Shown piece by piece: positions 11,681-21,706 of a stretch of DNA of 64,000 bases. Each line of letters starts with the position of its first letter. The stretch's first letter is position 1. Under the pieces are notes generated by a model that worked only from the letters and a program-made list of their open reading frames with translations, did no database searches and was not told the DNA's origin. The stretch comes from Chamaecyparis obtusa (Eukaryota > Streptophyta > Pinopsida > Cupressales > Cupressaceae): the NCBI GenBank assembly GCA_027943335.1, contig BSBK01006752.1, positions 7,501 to 71,500 of the forward strand, read 5' to 3'. Position numbers and translations under genes: made by a program.

Positions 11681-12178
11681 TCATGCGTACGGGATATTTA
11701 CTCACACCTGGAAGTGTTTCGGTGTCGCTTTAGCTATCTATTCTCACATGTACTATCTGGAAACTCACGCACACAATGGAAAAATGTCCAACCTTTACAG
11801 GATAAAGTCACGCCTTCACAGCATGAAATATCGCTTACCTATCATTTACTGTCGCTTTAAGGATAAATTTACCTTGCCTTTAAAGTTTAAACTCACGCTT
11901 CTGATAAATTTTTTATCGCCTGCAACTCGGATTGATATTGCATTTAAAGTTCAAGGATGTGCATTGGATAATTTCTTTATCGCTTGGAATTTGTGAAATA
12001 TCGCTTTGTTCTAGTTATTTTCTGCTAGTTTAAAGCTTAGTCACGCTTAGCGCAAAAATAGTTATTGCCTTTGAAATTATTGATGTCACCTGTGTTATGA
12101 TAAGTGTCGCGGATAATCACTAAAGTCACGCCTGTGAGTAATTTGTTCACGCTTATTAGCTGGATGATGTCTCCTGCG
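11681..12178 (+). repeat. degenerate 21-bp periodic array I in the leader
   Basis: A short C-containing anchor (tcacgcct, tatcgctt, tgtcgctt and close variants) recurs at about 11681, 11703, 11724, 11765, 11808, 11830, 11851, 11873, 11893, 11914, 11957, 11978, 12000, 12021, 12041, 12063, 12085, 12106, 12126, 12147 and 12169. Spacing is 20-23 bp or a multiple; bases between anchors are not conserved. Only the anchor and its phase are kept, unlike a fresh tandem repeat. It lies between the PBS and the first small ORF. Frames across it are short and shift. Confidence 0.8.
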
Positions 12179-12252
12179 GTTTATTTTCTGTTCTAGTCTT
12201 TAATTGGATAAATTTGAAAATCTGACTGTCTGTGTTTGTTTTTAATCAGTAA

Positions 12253-12468
12253 ATGAGCAGACATCTGAGAGTGAAAAAGCTATAAAGTAGGTTCAACAAG
12301 GAGGGAAAAGCATTGGCAAAGAAAATAAAGAAGGAGAATCAAGTGCATACAAAGGCTGTCCTTGAATCCACACTAGATGAGGATGTCAAGGTGTATGAAA
12401 AGTATTTAGCTATGATTGAAGCTTACAAGCAAAAAATTGTGTCTCTAAATTGGATTTATGAACCTTGA
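12253..12468 (+). pseudogene. small leader ORF (72 codons) with one stop
   Basis: An ATG-started frame encodes a lysine-rich helical peptide with text such as EGKALAKKIKKENQ and DEDVKVYEKYLAMIEAYKQK. It is interrupted by an in-frame TAA at codon 11. The amphipathic pattern suggests a real small protein upstream of gag, a position where Ogre-like elements carry an extra ORF. No family recognised. Confidence 0.35.
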
Positions 12469-13343
12469 GCTTAAAGTTTCTTTCATTTAAATATTTTGAT
12501 TGATTACATGCAAGTTTGGTTTCCCCTCATTGTGAATTGGTTGTGTTGGACTAACTTGTTGGAGGAGGGAGCTGGAGAAAATTGCCAAGGTGAGTAAGTG
12601 AAAAATGAAAATCAGTAACTCAAAAATGCCCCTAGCCTTTTTCTAGCTAGAAGGAAAGGTATTCTACTCAAACAATCTTGCATTCCTTTAACTTGTGGCA
12701 TTGTCATTTAAATCTAGCTTTAATAGGAAGGAAATTGAACCACACATTTCAATTCTAAGAACCTCCTTGTCAAGAGGTTGAAAAAGAACTAAGTGTTTGA
12801 AGTGTTTGGGAATCAAAAGGAAAGTTAGGGATATGCTCTTCACCTTCTCGGTGAAACAAACTCCCAAAAACTTTGCTTAAATTCCAATTTTCCTTACTTG
12901 AAAAATGAACATGCTAGAGATTTAGTGGGCTCGCCTCCTGAATTTGCCTTAGCGAGGCTAGTGAGAGGGACAGCCCAAAGTGGGATACACTTGTTGTTGC
13001 CGTGAGAATCTGACCCACTATAAAATGAAACGCATGTATCCTTAATGGGGTGCATGACAAAGGGATTTTAATTTTCTCAAACTTCCTCTAGTAGTCCTTA
13101 CGGATTGCACAAAATTGTGCCTTGGTACATGTGGGAAGCCCCTTAACATACTTGGAGGATGAGAGATTTTAATTCATTTGAACGGAATATTTATTAAATC
13201 CCAGTTAAATTAGAAAGGCCACCTTGTAGAGCCATGTTTACGAACCAATTTGACTCTAGGTAGACTGTTTGGAATTCATTCTTGTGCTATACTTGTGAAA
13301 ACATTCAAGAATATACACATTAGATTGTTGTTTAGAGACACTT
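12469..13343 (+). other. Tat leader, non-coding
   Basis: About 870 bp of leader without a supported ORF. A possible stem pairs ctcgc near 12930 with gcgag near 12953. The 21-bp periodicity is not visible here, so the two arrays are separated by roughly 1.3 kb. Confidence 0.5.
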
Positions 13344-13844
13344 ATGTGTGTGTTGCATTTGTTTTTAATTTTCAAAACAAGAAATTTTCAAAAATATTTG
13401 ATCAAAACTTTTAAAAATCCAAAATATTATACCCTGGTTAGAGAAGTGTTGCTTGTACCAATTTTAAACACGCCTATCAGGTATTCAGTCATGCCTATCA
13501 CTAATTTAAACATGCGTGGACACAATAAAGTCCTGCCTTACAAAGATTTGAACATGCCTTTAAATACTGGAAACCCGCTTAATAGGAAGAAAAGTGCCGC
13601 CTATTCATCTATAGATTGCCACCTATCAACAAACAAGTATACGCCTAAATGGGTTTCAGACACGCCTGTGCATGGTTTAGTCACGCCTAGAAAACAAAAA
13701 GGGCAAACAGAGAGTACTTCCAGGAAGAATCAAAAATTTTTGAATATCAATTTGAGTACCCTTTTTCAAGTTTTCGCTGATCCAACTTATAGTCTGGTCA
13801 AAAATCCTATTTCCAATATCTGTCAAAATTTTGCAAAGGATTAG
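13344..13844 (+). CDS. leader ORF with heptapeptide periodicity
   Basis: This 166-codon ATG ORF ends 33 bp before the gag ATG. Its middle repeats a seven-residue pattern (NTPIRYS, VMPITNL, NMRGHNK, VLPYKDL, NMPLNTG), which is the translation of the 21-bp array II below. The N-terminus is hydrophobic/aromatic and the C-terminus basic then hydrophobic. No known domain. It may be an Ogre-type ORF upstream of gag, or a frame left open because the 21-bp units have few stops. Its frame (0) differs from gag (frame 2). Confidence 0.35.
   Translation: MCVLHLFLIFKTRNFQKYLIKTFKNPKYYTLVREVLLVPILNTPIRYSVMPITNLNMRGHNKVLPYKDLNMPLNTGNPLNRKKSAAYSSIDCHLSTNKYTPKWVSDTPVHGLVTPRKQKGQTESTSRKNQKFLNINLSTLFQVFADPTYSLVKNPISNICQNFAKD
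13447..13688 (+). repeat. degenerate 21-bp periodic array II
   Basis: Anchors of the form cacgcct/catgcct/ttgcttg fall at about 13447, 13468, 13489, 13510, 13531, 13552, 13572, 13594, 13615, 13638, 13659 and 13680, spaced 20-23 bp. It has the same motif and period as array I, but is found 1.3 kb downstream, just before gag. Confidence 0.85.
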
Positions 13845-13876
13845 ACCCAAGTAGCCTTAACTTGTATCCAAGGTTC

Positions 13877-15109
13877 ATGCCTGCATTCACTAGATCATAT
13901 TATATCAAGAAAACCTTGCAAGCCGATGGGACCTATTTGAGACAAGAGCTCCCTTATCCTGGAGATGAAACTACTCCTAGAGTACCACAAAAGTCACCCG
14001 AACAAGAAAAAGAAGACAACATGATGTATCATGGTGGTTTTGGTGGTAAGGATAATAGTTGTATTGATCTCACCAACCAAGGTAATGCCAATAGTGGAGG
14101 CATTGACACGAATAACCAGAGCAATATTAATAACCAAGGCAATACCAACAATGGAGGAGTAGATCAAAATGCTCAAGGAGTTAACCAAACTCATACTCAA
14201 ACTAACACTGAACCAATGGCAGAAGATGCCATGGATGAAAAAGTTAGTGAGGCTATCCAATGTCCTTATTTCAGAAAGCTCATGGAAAAGGCAATGGACC
14301 TAGATAGAGAAAAACATTTCATGGACTTAGCACAAAAAAGTCTCAAGCTTCCCCGTGACTATGATGTCAACCAACTTAAAGCACCAAAAGTTGAGGAAAG
14401 TACCTTAGACATCATGAACAAGCAATTCAAGGCATTTCAAATGCAATTAGACAACATCAAGCAAAGCAGGGCTCCCAAGCCTTTCTATATAGAAGCATTG
14501 TGCCCATTCCCGTTTGATAAAAGTTTGGTTATGGTGCCATTCCCTATCAATGTTGTGTTTCCTAAATATGACAAGTACGAAGGAACAACGGATCCCCAAG
14601 ATCACTTACAAGAGTTTTGTGCATTGAGCTTAGAATTCATGCATGATACAACATATTTAATGAGATTATTTCCACGAAGCTTAGGAGGCATGGCTATGGA
14701 GTGGTTTTCTAAGTTACCCTCTGGCATTAAGACCTTCGAAGAGTTAGCTTCAAAATTTGTGGCTCATTACTCATATAACATTAAACATGATGTCACAATG
14801 ATAACGTTATGCAACACAAAACAAAAAGATGGAGAGGCATTCCTCACTTTTCTACAAAGGTGGAGGACAGTTTTTGCAAGATATCCTAGAAGTGTGCCTG
14901 AAAAAGAGAAGATGGATATCTTCATAAACAGTTTGAGTAATGAGTTAAACTACCACTTACGAATGCAATGTCCAAAGACCTTCCAAGATCTAATTGAAAA
15001 TGGAGTAACCATGGAGGAAGTTTTGGTCAAAAGTGGAGAACTCAAACTGTATAAAGATAATAAGAACAACTCCAATAGTGGCAACAATGGCAATAATGGT
15101 AATAATTAG
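13877..15109 (+). pseudogene. gag: Tat gag (capsid) ORF, ended by premature TAG
   Basis: Encodes the plant Ty3/gypsy Gag core (Retrotrans_gag family). A Gln/Asn-rich N-terminal region (NNQGN repeats) is followed by the capsid block with FPKYDKYEGTTDPQDHLQEF, MEWFSKLPSGIKTFEEL and FLQRWRTVFARYP. Gag assembles the virus-like particle around the genomic RNA. The first ATG is at 13877; the frame is open upstream, so an earlier non-ATG entry cannot be excluded. A TAG at 15107-15109 cuts an Asn-rich linker; the same frame then continues open to about 15324, showing the stop is a lesion rather than the natural end. Confidence 0.85.
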
Positions 15110-15260
15110 AAGAATAATTGGTTCAATAGTAATAGTCGTTATAAGAACAACAATAAGGGAATTATGAATGATGGAGTAGTTGAATCTAGCAACTTGAAGG
15201 TGGTCCCCTTTGCTCTTACAAGGATGCCTAATCAAGTGAATAATACCAATCAAAGCTCTA

Positions 15261-15785
15261 ATGCACCATCCAACAACAACCACACCAACAATGGAAATCA
15301 AGGAGATAATTCAAAGGAGTACTAAATTTGATAAATATCTGAGACCAACACCTCAAAAGAACTTCAAACCCTTGGGTGAACCCCTTGAAAATGCATTAAA
15401 GGTTCTCATGGCTAATAATGTCATTACTCTACCCAAAATTCAGCCTTACAAGCAAAATAATAAGCCTAGTTGGTGGAGTGCCGATAGCCATTGTGAGTAT
15501 CACAGAATTCGAGGACACACAATAAATGAATGTCTGCAACTAAAGAATGTAGTGCAAGATTTAATTGATAATGGCATGATCACCATTGACGGACCTCCAA
15601 ATAATGAAGATCATACAACATTCAAACAACCTTTTTACAAACACGATAAGGGAGAGTCATCAAATAGCAAGAAGCAAATCGCCAATAATCTCAACTTTGC
15701 ACCACCTTATGTTCATATTGTTAATGCTATAATAGTCAATGAACAACCTCAAAAGGAAGCATCAAATGTCATTACAAGAGGGTAG
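15261..15785 (+). pseudogene. Gag C-terminal part with CHHC zinc knuckle
   Basis: The reading frame has changed relative to gag (frameshift near 15315), and the homologous text starts about there. It carries HCEYHRIRGHTINEC, a C-X2-H-X4-H-X4-C nucleocapsid knuckle. This His-for-Cys variant is common in Tat/Athila-type elements and would bind the packaged RNA. An in-frame TAG at 15783-15785 separates it from the protease; the same frame continues on the other side. Confidence 0.8.
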
Positions 15786-16505
15786 AATTCTAGAATAACT
15801 CTACAAGGGATAGCTCCTAAAAGCACTAACATCCCACAATCCAACATTGTGGTCAAACAACCTTCTACAACAGCAAGGCCTTATAGTTTGGTTGATCAAT
15901 TGCAACGTACTCCAGCACAAATCTCTATCTTAGAGTTATTGAAGTTGTCACCAAACCATAAGGATATTTTGGAAAAATCTCTAGTAGAGACACATGTTCC
16001 TACTAACTTAGAGGCAAAAAAGTTTCAAAATATGGTAGGTCATCTTGTAGCACCTCATTGTCTTTCATTCTCCGATCAAGATGACATGTCTATAACCCAT
16101 CCTCAAAATCTACCATTACATATAGAGGTCTTAATCGAAAGGCATAGAGTCAAAAGAGCCCTCATTGATGGAGGGGCTGGTCTCAACATTTGCACATTAA
16201 GTCTTGTCAAATCCTTAGGTCTATCCGAGTCTTGCATTGACCCTACAAAGAAAATCACCATTAAAGCTTATGATGAAGCTGAAAGAGCTTCTAAAGGCAT
16301 GATTGTATTGCCCATCCAAGTGGGACCTGTCAAGAAGGACACCAATTGCCAAGTGCTGGACATGAAATTAACTTATAATATTTTGTTGGGGAGACCATGG
16401 ATCCATGAGATGCAAGCAGTCCCATCCATGTACCACCAATGCATAAAATTTTCATACATGGGTGAAGAAATCATGGTTGGAGGAGACTCTAACCCATTCC
16501 AATAA
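15786..16505 (+). pseudogene. aspartic protease domain of the Tat element
   Basis: Open in frame 0 after the 15783 TAG. The catalytic loop reads ALIDGGAGLNI, with the active-site Asp at 16167-16169. The downstream LLGRPWIHEMQAVPS block is the conserved C-terminal half of plant gypsy proteases. DGG in place of DT/SG is a known plant retroelement variant. The enzyme would cleave the Gag-Pol precursor. A TAA at 16503-16505 interrupts the frame, which then stays open to about 16710 before a second frame change near 16690. Confidence 0.8.
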
Positions 16506-16689
16506 TGCAATGCACTCAAACCTCCTCATGAGTTATACATTCCACATAACCGGGAGGGAATTATTCAAGAAACCACAATTGAAGATGTTAAAATGAAAGA
16601 ACTAACATTAGATGTTATTCAACACCCTCCTCAAGCTAGCTCAGTGATATCAACTAAGGGAAAGGAAAAAGTGAGCTACGAGGTCCAAA

Positions 16690-17302
16690 TGCAACAGAAA
16701 GTTCATATCTAGCACCTAAATTGGAAACGGTAGTCTATAAACCTACAAAAGAAGAAAAGGAAAAAGCCAAGGAAGATCGTTACCAACACATGAGTGAAAT
16801 GATGAATAACTTTGAAAAGCAATGCAAGATTAGTTCAAAAGGAATAGGGGAATATTATGTTTCTCTATTTGACATGCCCACATCTCCAAAATCACATGGT
16901 AAACCATCAAAAGAACATCTTCCACATAAGTATAATTCCTATTTTGTAAGGGAAGATAAAAAAGCAACATGGGATAAGGAAGAAGATGACATCCTTCAAT
17001 GGCTTTACCATGATGAGGAAGATACCTCCAACACTCCCATGGAAAGAATTCAACATGTAAAGATACAAACCGAGCAATATGGGAAAGGCTTTGGTATAAT
17101 GCAGAAGATGGGATACAAGGGAAGAGGACCTTTAGGCCAAAGAAATAGGGGGTTATTAGAACCTATTGAACCTATTTGGAGGGCAAGTCATGAAAAATCT
17201 GGAGTAGGTTTTCAATTCAAAGGAGAAAGTTCAAGCCCAATGCATGATTTTTATCCTCAAATAAATGCCTTAGAATCCGAAGGAGATAGTGATGATTCTT
17301 AG
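16690..17302 (+). pseudogene. protease-RT linker with G-patch domain
   Basis: Frame 2. After a Lys/Glu-rich stretch comes GKGFGIMQKMGYKGRGPLG and then GLLEPIEP, which fits the G-patch consensus (G-x-G..ILxKMGw..G.GLG...G...PI). G-patch domains bind RNA or helicases and occur in some retroviral and plant gypsy Pol proteins; the role here is inferred to be RNA handling during reverse transcription. An in-frame TAG at 17300-17302 breaks the frame, which continues open into the RT ORF. Confidence 0.7.
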
Positions 17303-19228
17303 GATTATGAATGGGATACCTTATCAGATGAATCATGTCATGATAAGGAAGTGATTGCTATACATACTTATGCAAAAATTCCAAGGCAAGAAGCTCAAAT
17401 TAGTGAAGAACCTCCTATTCAAAGGCCTAATATAGAACAAGTACCTACCAATGGAGCATGGATAGAAACATTTTGGATGCCTTCAGAGGAGGGGGATTCA
17501 AACATTAGTTTTAACCTACTTGTGGCTTTTCCCATGTTGTTTCCCGTAGAGGTTGACGAGGACTCGAGTGAAGGGGATTTTGACCCTTCTTCCATGGATC
17601 ATCGTGAGGAAGCGCACATCATAGATCGAAATGATACAATGTATGAACCCTCAAATGAAGTCATGACCATAACACCTATTGATGACATTTTACCCAATGA
17701 ACCCTTACTTTTGATAAATCCGAACCTCATTGATTGGGACCAAATCGAACCAAATGACCTACTTTACTTTCCCAATGACCAAGCAATGAATCACTACCTT
17801 AATGTGGTTGAACCCTCTTTCACCAATGAATTCAATATGGACACAATGACAGCAGCAGGGGTCCAATCTCTTAGTCAAAAGAAAAAAATGAAAAAAAATA
17901 ATAAAAAAATGAAAAGTTCTATTGGTGAAAACCCAACTGTGGCACCACTAGAACCAAAAAAAATAAAAATAAAAGACGTTTCTTTTGGTGAAAACCCAAC
18001 TATGGCACCAAAGGAAGAGAGATTGGATACTTTGCCCGAACATGAAGAGGAAAGGTCACCTATACTCATAGAGCCAACAGAAAAGGTCAACATTGGGACA
18101 AAATTAGATCCAAATTTCATACACTTGGCAGCATCACTTACACCTCGAGAAAGAGGAGACTTCATAAAATTCTTCCAAGAACAACAAGTAAACTTTGCAT
18201 GGTCATATGCTGACATGCCCAGATTAGATCCTAACTTTATAATGCATCATCTGAATGTTAGACCAGGGGTTAAGCCTGTTAAGCAAAAGTTGAGAAAAAT
18301 GCACCCCCACATAGCTCTTTCGGTCAAGGCAGAATTGGAAAAATTGTTGAAAGTAGGGTTCATAAGAGCAATAGCACATGCCGAATGGATTTCCAACATT
18401 GTACCAGTCACAAAACATGATAAATCCATTCGTGTGTGTATGGATTTTAGAGATCTAAATCTTTCTTTCCCTAAAGATGATTTCCCACTTCCGAGTATAG
18501 ATGCCATAGTGGATTTGACGGCAGGACATTCAATGTACTCATTAATGGATGGTTTTAGCGGGTATAATCAGATCAAAATTGCACCCAAAGACCAAGAAAA
18601 GATAGCATTTACTTGCCCTTGGGGCACTTTTTTTTGGAATGTCATGCCCTTCGGTCTTAAAAATGCCGGAGCCACATATCAAAGGGCCATGACAACTATC
18701 TTCCATGACATGATGCACACATTTTTAGAAGACTATGTGGATGATATATTGGAAAAATCCCACAAAAGAGAAGAACACCTACACATTTTGAAAAATATAT
18801 TTGTTAGGTTGGAGCAATTCAAGGTTAGATTAAACCCAAAGAAATGTGCCTTCGGAGTCCAATCCGGCAAGTTACTAGGTTATATCATTTCTGCCAAAGG
18901 AATTGAAGTGGACCCTGAGAAAGTACAAGCTATAATAGACATGGAGATACCTAAGAACATCAGCCAAATGAGATCCTTGCAAGGCAAAATCCAATCCATA
19001 AGAAGGTTTATCTCTCAAATGGCCAAAAAATGTCATTCTTTCACCAGGTTGCTACATAAAGATACTATATTTATATGGGATGCCGAATGTGATCAAGATT
19101 TTACATTGTTGAAGACCTATTTGATAAATCCACCTAATTCTCATGCCACCAATCAAGGGAAAAACATTACTTCTCTACATATCTGCTACAGAAAGATCCC
19201 TAGGGGTACTTTTGGCGCAAGAGGATGA
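17303..19228 (+). pseudogene. pol: Tat reverse transcriptase segment
   Basis: Acidic linker to about 18200, then the RT fingers-palm. Seen in order: KPVKQKLRKMHPH, IRVCMDFRDLN, FPLPSIDAIVD, YSLMDGFSGYNQI, MPFGLKNAGATYQRAM and the catalytic YVDD at 18734-18745, followed by LNPKKCAFGV and LLGYIISAKGIEVDP. All RT motifs, including the two catalytic Asp of YVDD, are present. It copies the genomic RNA into cDNA in the particle. A frameshift near 19135 throws the ORF out of frame at the start of the RNase H domain; the frame 0 ORF from 19143 takes over. Confidence 0.92.
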
Positions 19229-19895
19229 ACAAGGAAAGGAAAGAGCTATCTACTATTTGAGTAGAACATTGATAAAATATGAGCTTAATTACACATTTAT
19301 GGAAAGAGCTTGTCTAGCAGTGGTGTTTTCATCTCAAAAGTTGAGACATTATATGTTGATGCATAAGGTCAAGTTGATTGCCAAGATAGATCTTCTCAAG
19401 TATTTGTTAAGTAAAATAGCCTTAATAGGTAGAATAGCTAAATGGGTGATGATATTGAGTGAATTCAACATTGAATATGTCAATAGAAAGGCAATCAAAG
19501 GACAAGTGATAGAAGATCACTTAGCTGAAAATCCCATGACTTCTACACAAACTATTCAAGTGGAATTTCCGGATTCCACCATTATCAACATAGAGGCAAA
19601 AATGTGGAAGTTATACTTTGATGGATCCTATACTCAAGGAGGTTCCGGGGCTGGCATATTATTGGTAACTCCTCAAGGTTACACCATTCCAAAATCTTAC
19701 AAGCTTATGTTTCCATGCACAAATAATATAGCGGAATATGAAGCACTAGTCATAGGCATCAAAATGGCCTTAGAGTGGAATATAAAAGAGCTACAAATTT
19801 ATGGAGATTCTCAACTCATCATTAATCAAGTCAACAATGAATATAACACTAAGGATGAAAATTTGATGCCTTATAAGACTATGATTGATGGATAG
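19143..19895 (+). pseudogene. RNase H plus second archaeal-type RNase H (aRH)
   Basis: First half is the gypsy RNase H (LLLYISATERSLGVLLAQ, RAIYYLSRTL, YTFMERACLAVVF). Second half is a separate RNase H of archaeal/plant type: LYFDGSYTQGGSGAGI with catalytic Asp at 19620-19622, NNIAEYEALVIGI (Glu) and LQIYGDSQLIINQ (Asp). Two RNase H domains before integrase identify the Tat group; the first is thought to lose activity to the second. TAG at 19893-19895 interrupts the aRH, which resumes in the same frame (FEQIPREKNRAADAM). Confidence 0.9.
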
Positions 19896-19910
19896 AAGAA
19901 ATACTTTACA

Positions 19911-21356
19911 TTGATCACCTTTGAACAGATTCCTAGAGAGAAAAATAGAGCAGCTGACGCCATGGTTACCTTGGCTTCTTTGTTACAAAAACCAGATCAA
20001 AATGAGAAGTATGAGTTCTTGGTGGAAGAGTTGGTGAAACCAGCATTTGACCTTCCCAAAACCCAGATTGTTGCTCTCTTACATGGACATGAATCTCCTT
20101 GGTACAGACCTATATATACATACCTTAAAGACCAAGTGCTACCCTTAGACCAAACCCATGCTCAAAAATGCAATTTCATATGCCAAGCCTCCCGTTACTT
20201 AATCCTTTCCAAAACATTGTATCATAAGGGTCTCGACGGGATGTTACTTAGGTGTTTAGAGGAAGAAGAGTCTAAGTTAGCTTTACGAGAGGTTCATGAA
20301 GGCATTTGCGGGTTGCACTCAAGCGGGTTAAATCTAGCTAAGAAAATCCTTCGCTTAGGGTATTTTTGGAAGACATTGGAAAAAGATACTTGCCACTTTG
20401 TGAAGATATGCAACAAATGCCAATATCATGGCGACATGATACATGCACCGGCACAAGAATTACATCCATTTGTCACACCATGGCCTTTCTATCAATGGGG
20501 GTTTGATTTAATTGGCATCATAAATCCACCTTCTTCAAATGGGCACAAACATATCATAACCGCAACAAAATATTTCACCAAGTGGGTTGAAGCAGTTCCC
20601 TTGATAACGGCAATAGGAAAACAAATTTCCATGTTTATCTTGAATCATATCATTTGTCAATATGGTATTCCTCATGCCATAATAACAGATAATGGAAAAC
20701 AGTTCAAGAATAAGGATGTTGATGAACTATGTGCTACATTTCATATTACTCACCATTCATCATCAATTTATTACCCTCAGGGCAATGGGCAAGCCGAAGC
20801 CACAAATAAGAATATATTGAAAATCTTGAAAAGGTCGGTCAACAAATTAGGAAGGGATTGGCATATGAAAATTAATCCAACATTATGGGCCTATAGAACT
20901 AGCATAAGAACACCCACCGGAGCCACGCCATTCTCACTAGTCTATGGGGCCCAAGTAGTTCTACCATTAGAGGTTGAAATCCCGTCTCTACAAGTGTCAT
21001 TACAAGGATTGATCACAGATGAAGACTATAGAGTTGCTAGACTTCAACAATTGGAGTTACTTGAAGAACATCAAACACAAGCTTATGAGCACCTGAAAGT
21101 GTACCAAAATAGAATCTCAAGGAATTATAATAAACATATCAAACTGAGAGTTTTTCAGGTAAGAGACTTGGTGTTGAGAGAGAATCCAAAGAATTGGGTT
21201 GAGAGGGAGAAGAAAGGAAAATGGGAGGCTAATTGGCTTGGCCCATTTATCATAATATCTTCATTTGGCACGGGAACCTATAAGTTATCAGATTGTGATG
21301 GAGAGGAACTCCAAGAACCTATCAATAGTATTCATCTTAAAAGGTTCTATACATGA
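19911..21356 (+). pseudogene. aRH end plus integrase
   Basis: Continues frame 0 after the 19893 stop. The zinc-binding HHCC has His at 20295 and 20316 and Cys at 20409 and 20418. The catalytic core is D at 20505-20507, D at 20688-20690 (ITDNGKQF) and E at 20796-20798 (QAEATNK), giving the D,D-35-E spacing of active integrases. The C-terminal part has WEANWLGPFII and ends SIHLKRFYT. It inserts the cDNA and makes the 5-bp target duplication. This last segment is itself intact; no chromodomain was recognised. Confidence 0.93.
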
Positions 21357-21520
21357 GGTAGATGAAAGAGTATAAAGAGTATCAGATGAGAGAGCATCCT
21401 ATTTATTGTACATAATTCAATAGAGATCTTGAAACTACCAAAAACATTTGAAAAGCACAAAAGGATAAAAACATTGAGAAAAATGAGCATGAAGAAAGGA
21501 AAAAACATTCAAAAAATGTT

Positions 21521-21706
21521 GTCTTGGTGAAAACCTAGTAAATAGGAGCCTTGATGATAAAAAAAAAAAAAAACAAGAAAAATACAAAAAAATTGAAAAA
21601 GAAGAAAGTGCCTTGGTGAAAACCTAGTAAATAGGCACCTTGGTAGCAAAAGTAAAGAGAAATAAATCTGTATACCATGATGAAAACTTGGCAAACAGGC
21701 ATCATG
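21521..21706 (+). repeat. three stem-loops with a shared loop after integrase
   Basis: Three related hairpins (about 21521-21556, 21608-21645, 21676-21706) share the loop aaaacctagtaaatagg or its variant aaaacttggcaaacagg. Hairpin 2 pairs gtgcc/ggcac. Hairpin 3 pairs catgatg (21676-21682) with catcatg (21700-21706). The stem sequences differ while pairing is kept. They begin 165 bp after the integrase stop and are non-coding. Confidence 0.7.

Noticed and set aside
13994..15301. Minus-strand ORFs opposite gag
   Set aside because: Shadow frames of an Asn-rich gag; Ile-rich low complexity.
17875..18507. Minus-strand ORFs opposite the Tat RT
   Set aside because: Shadows of a region with complete RT motifs on the plus strand.
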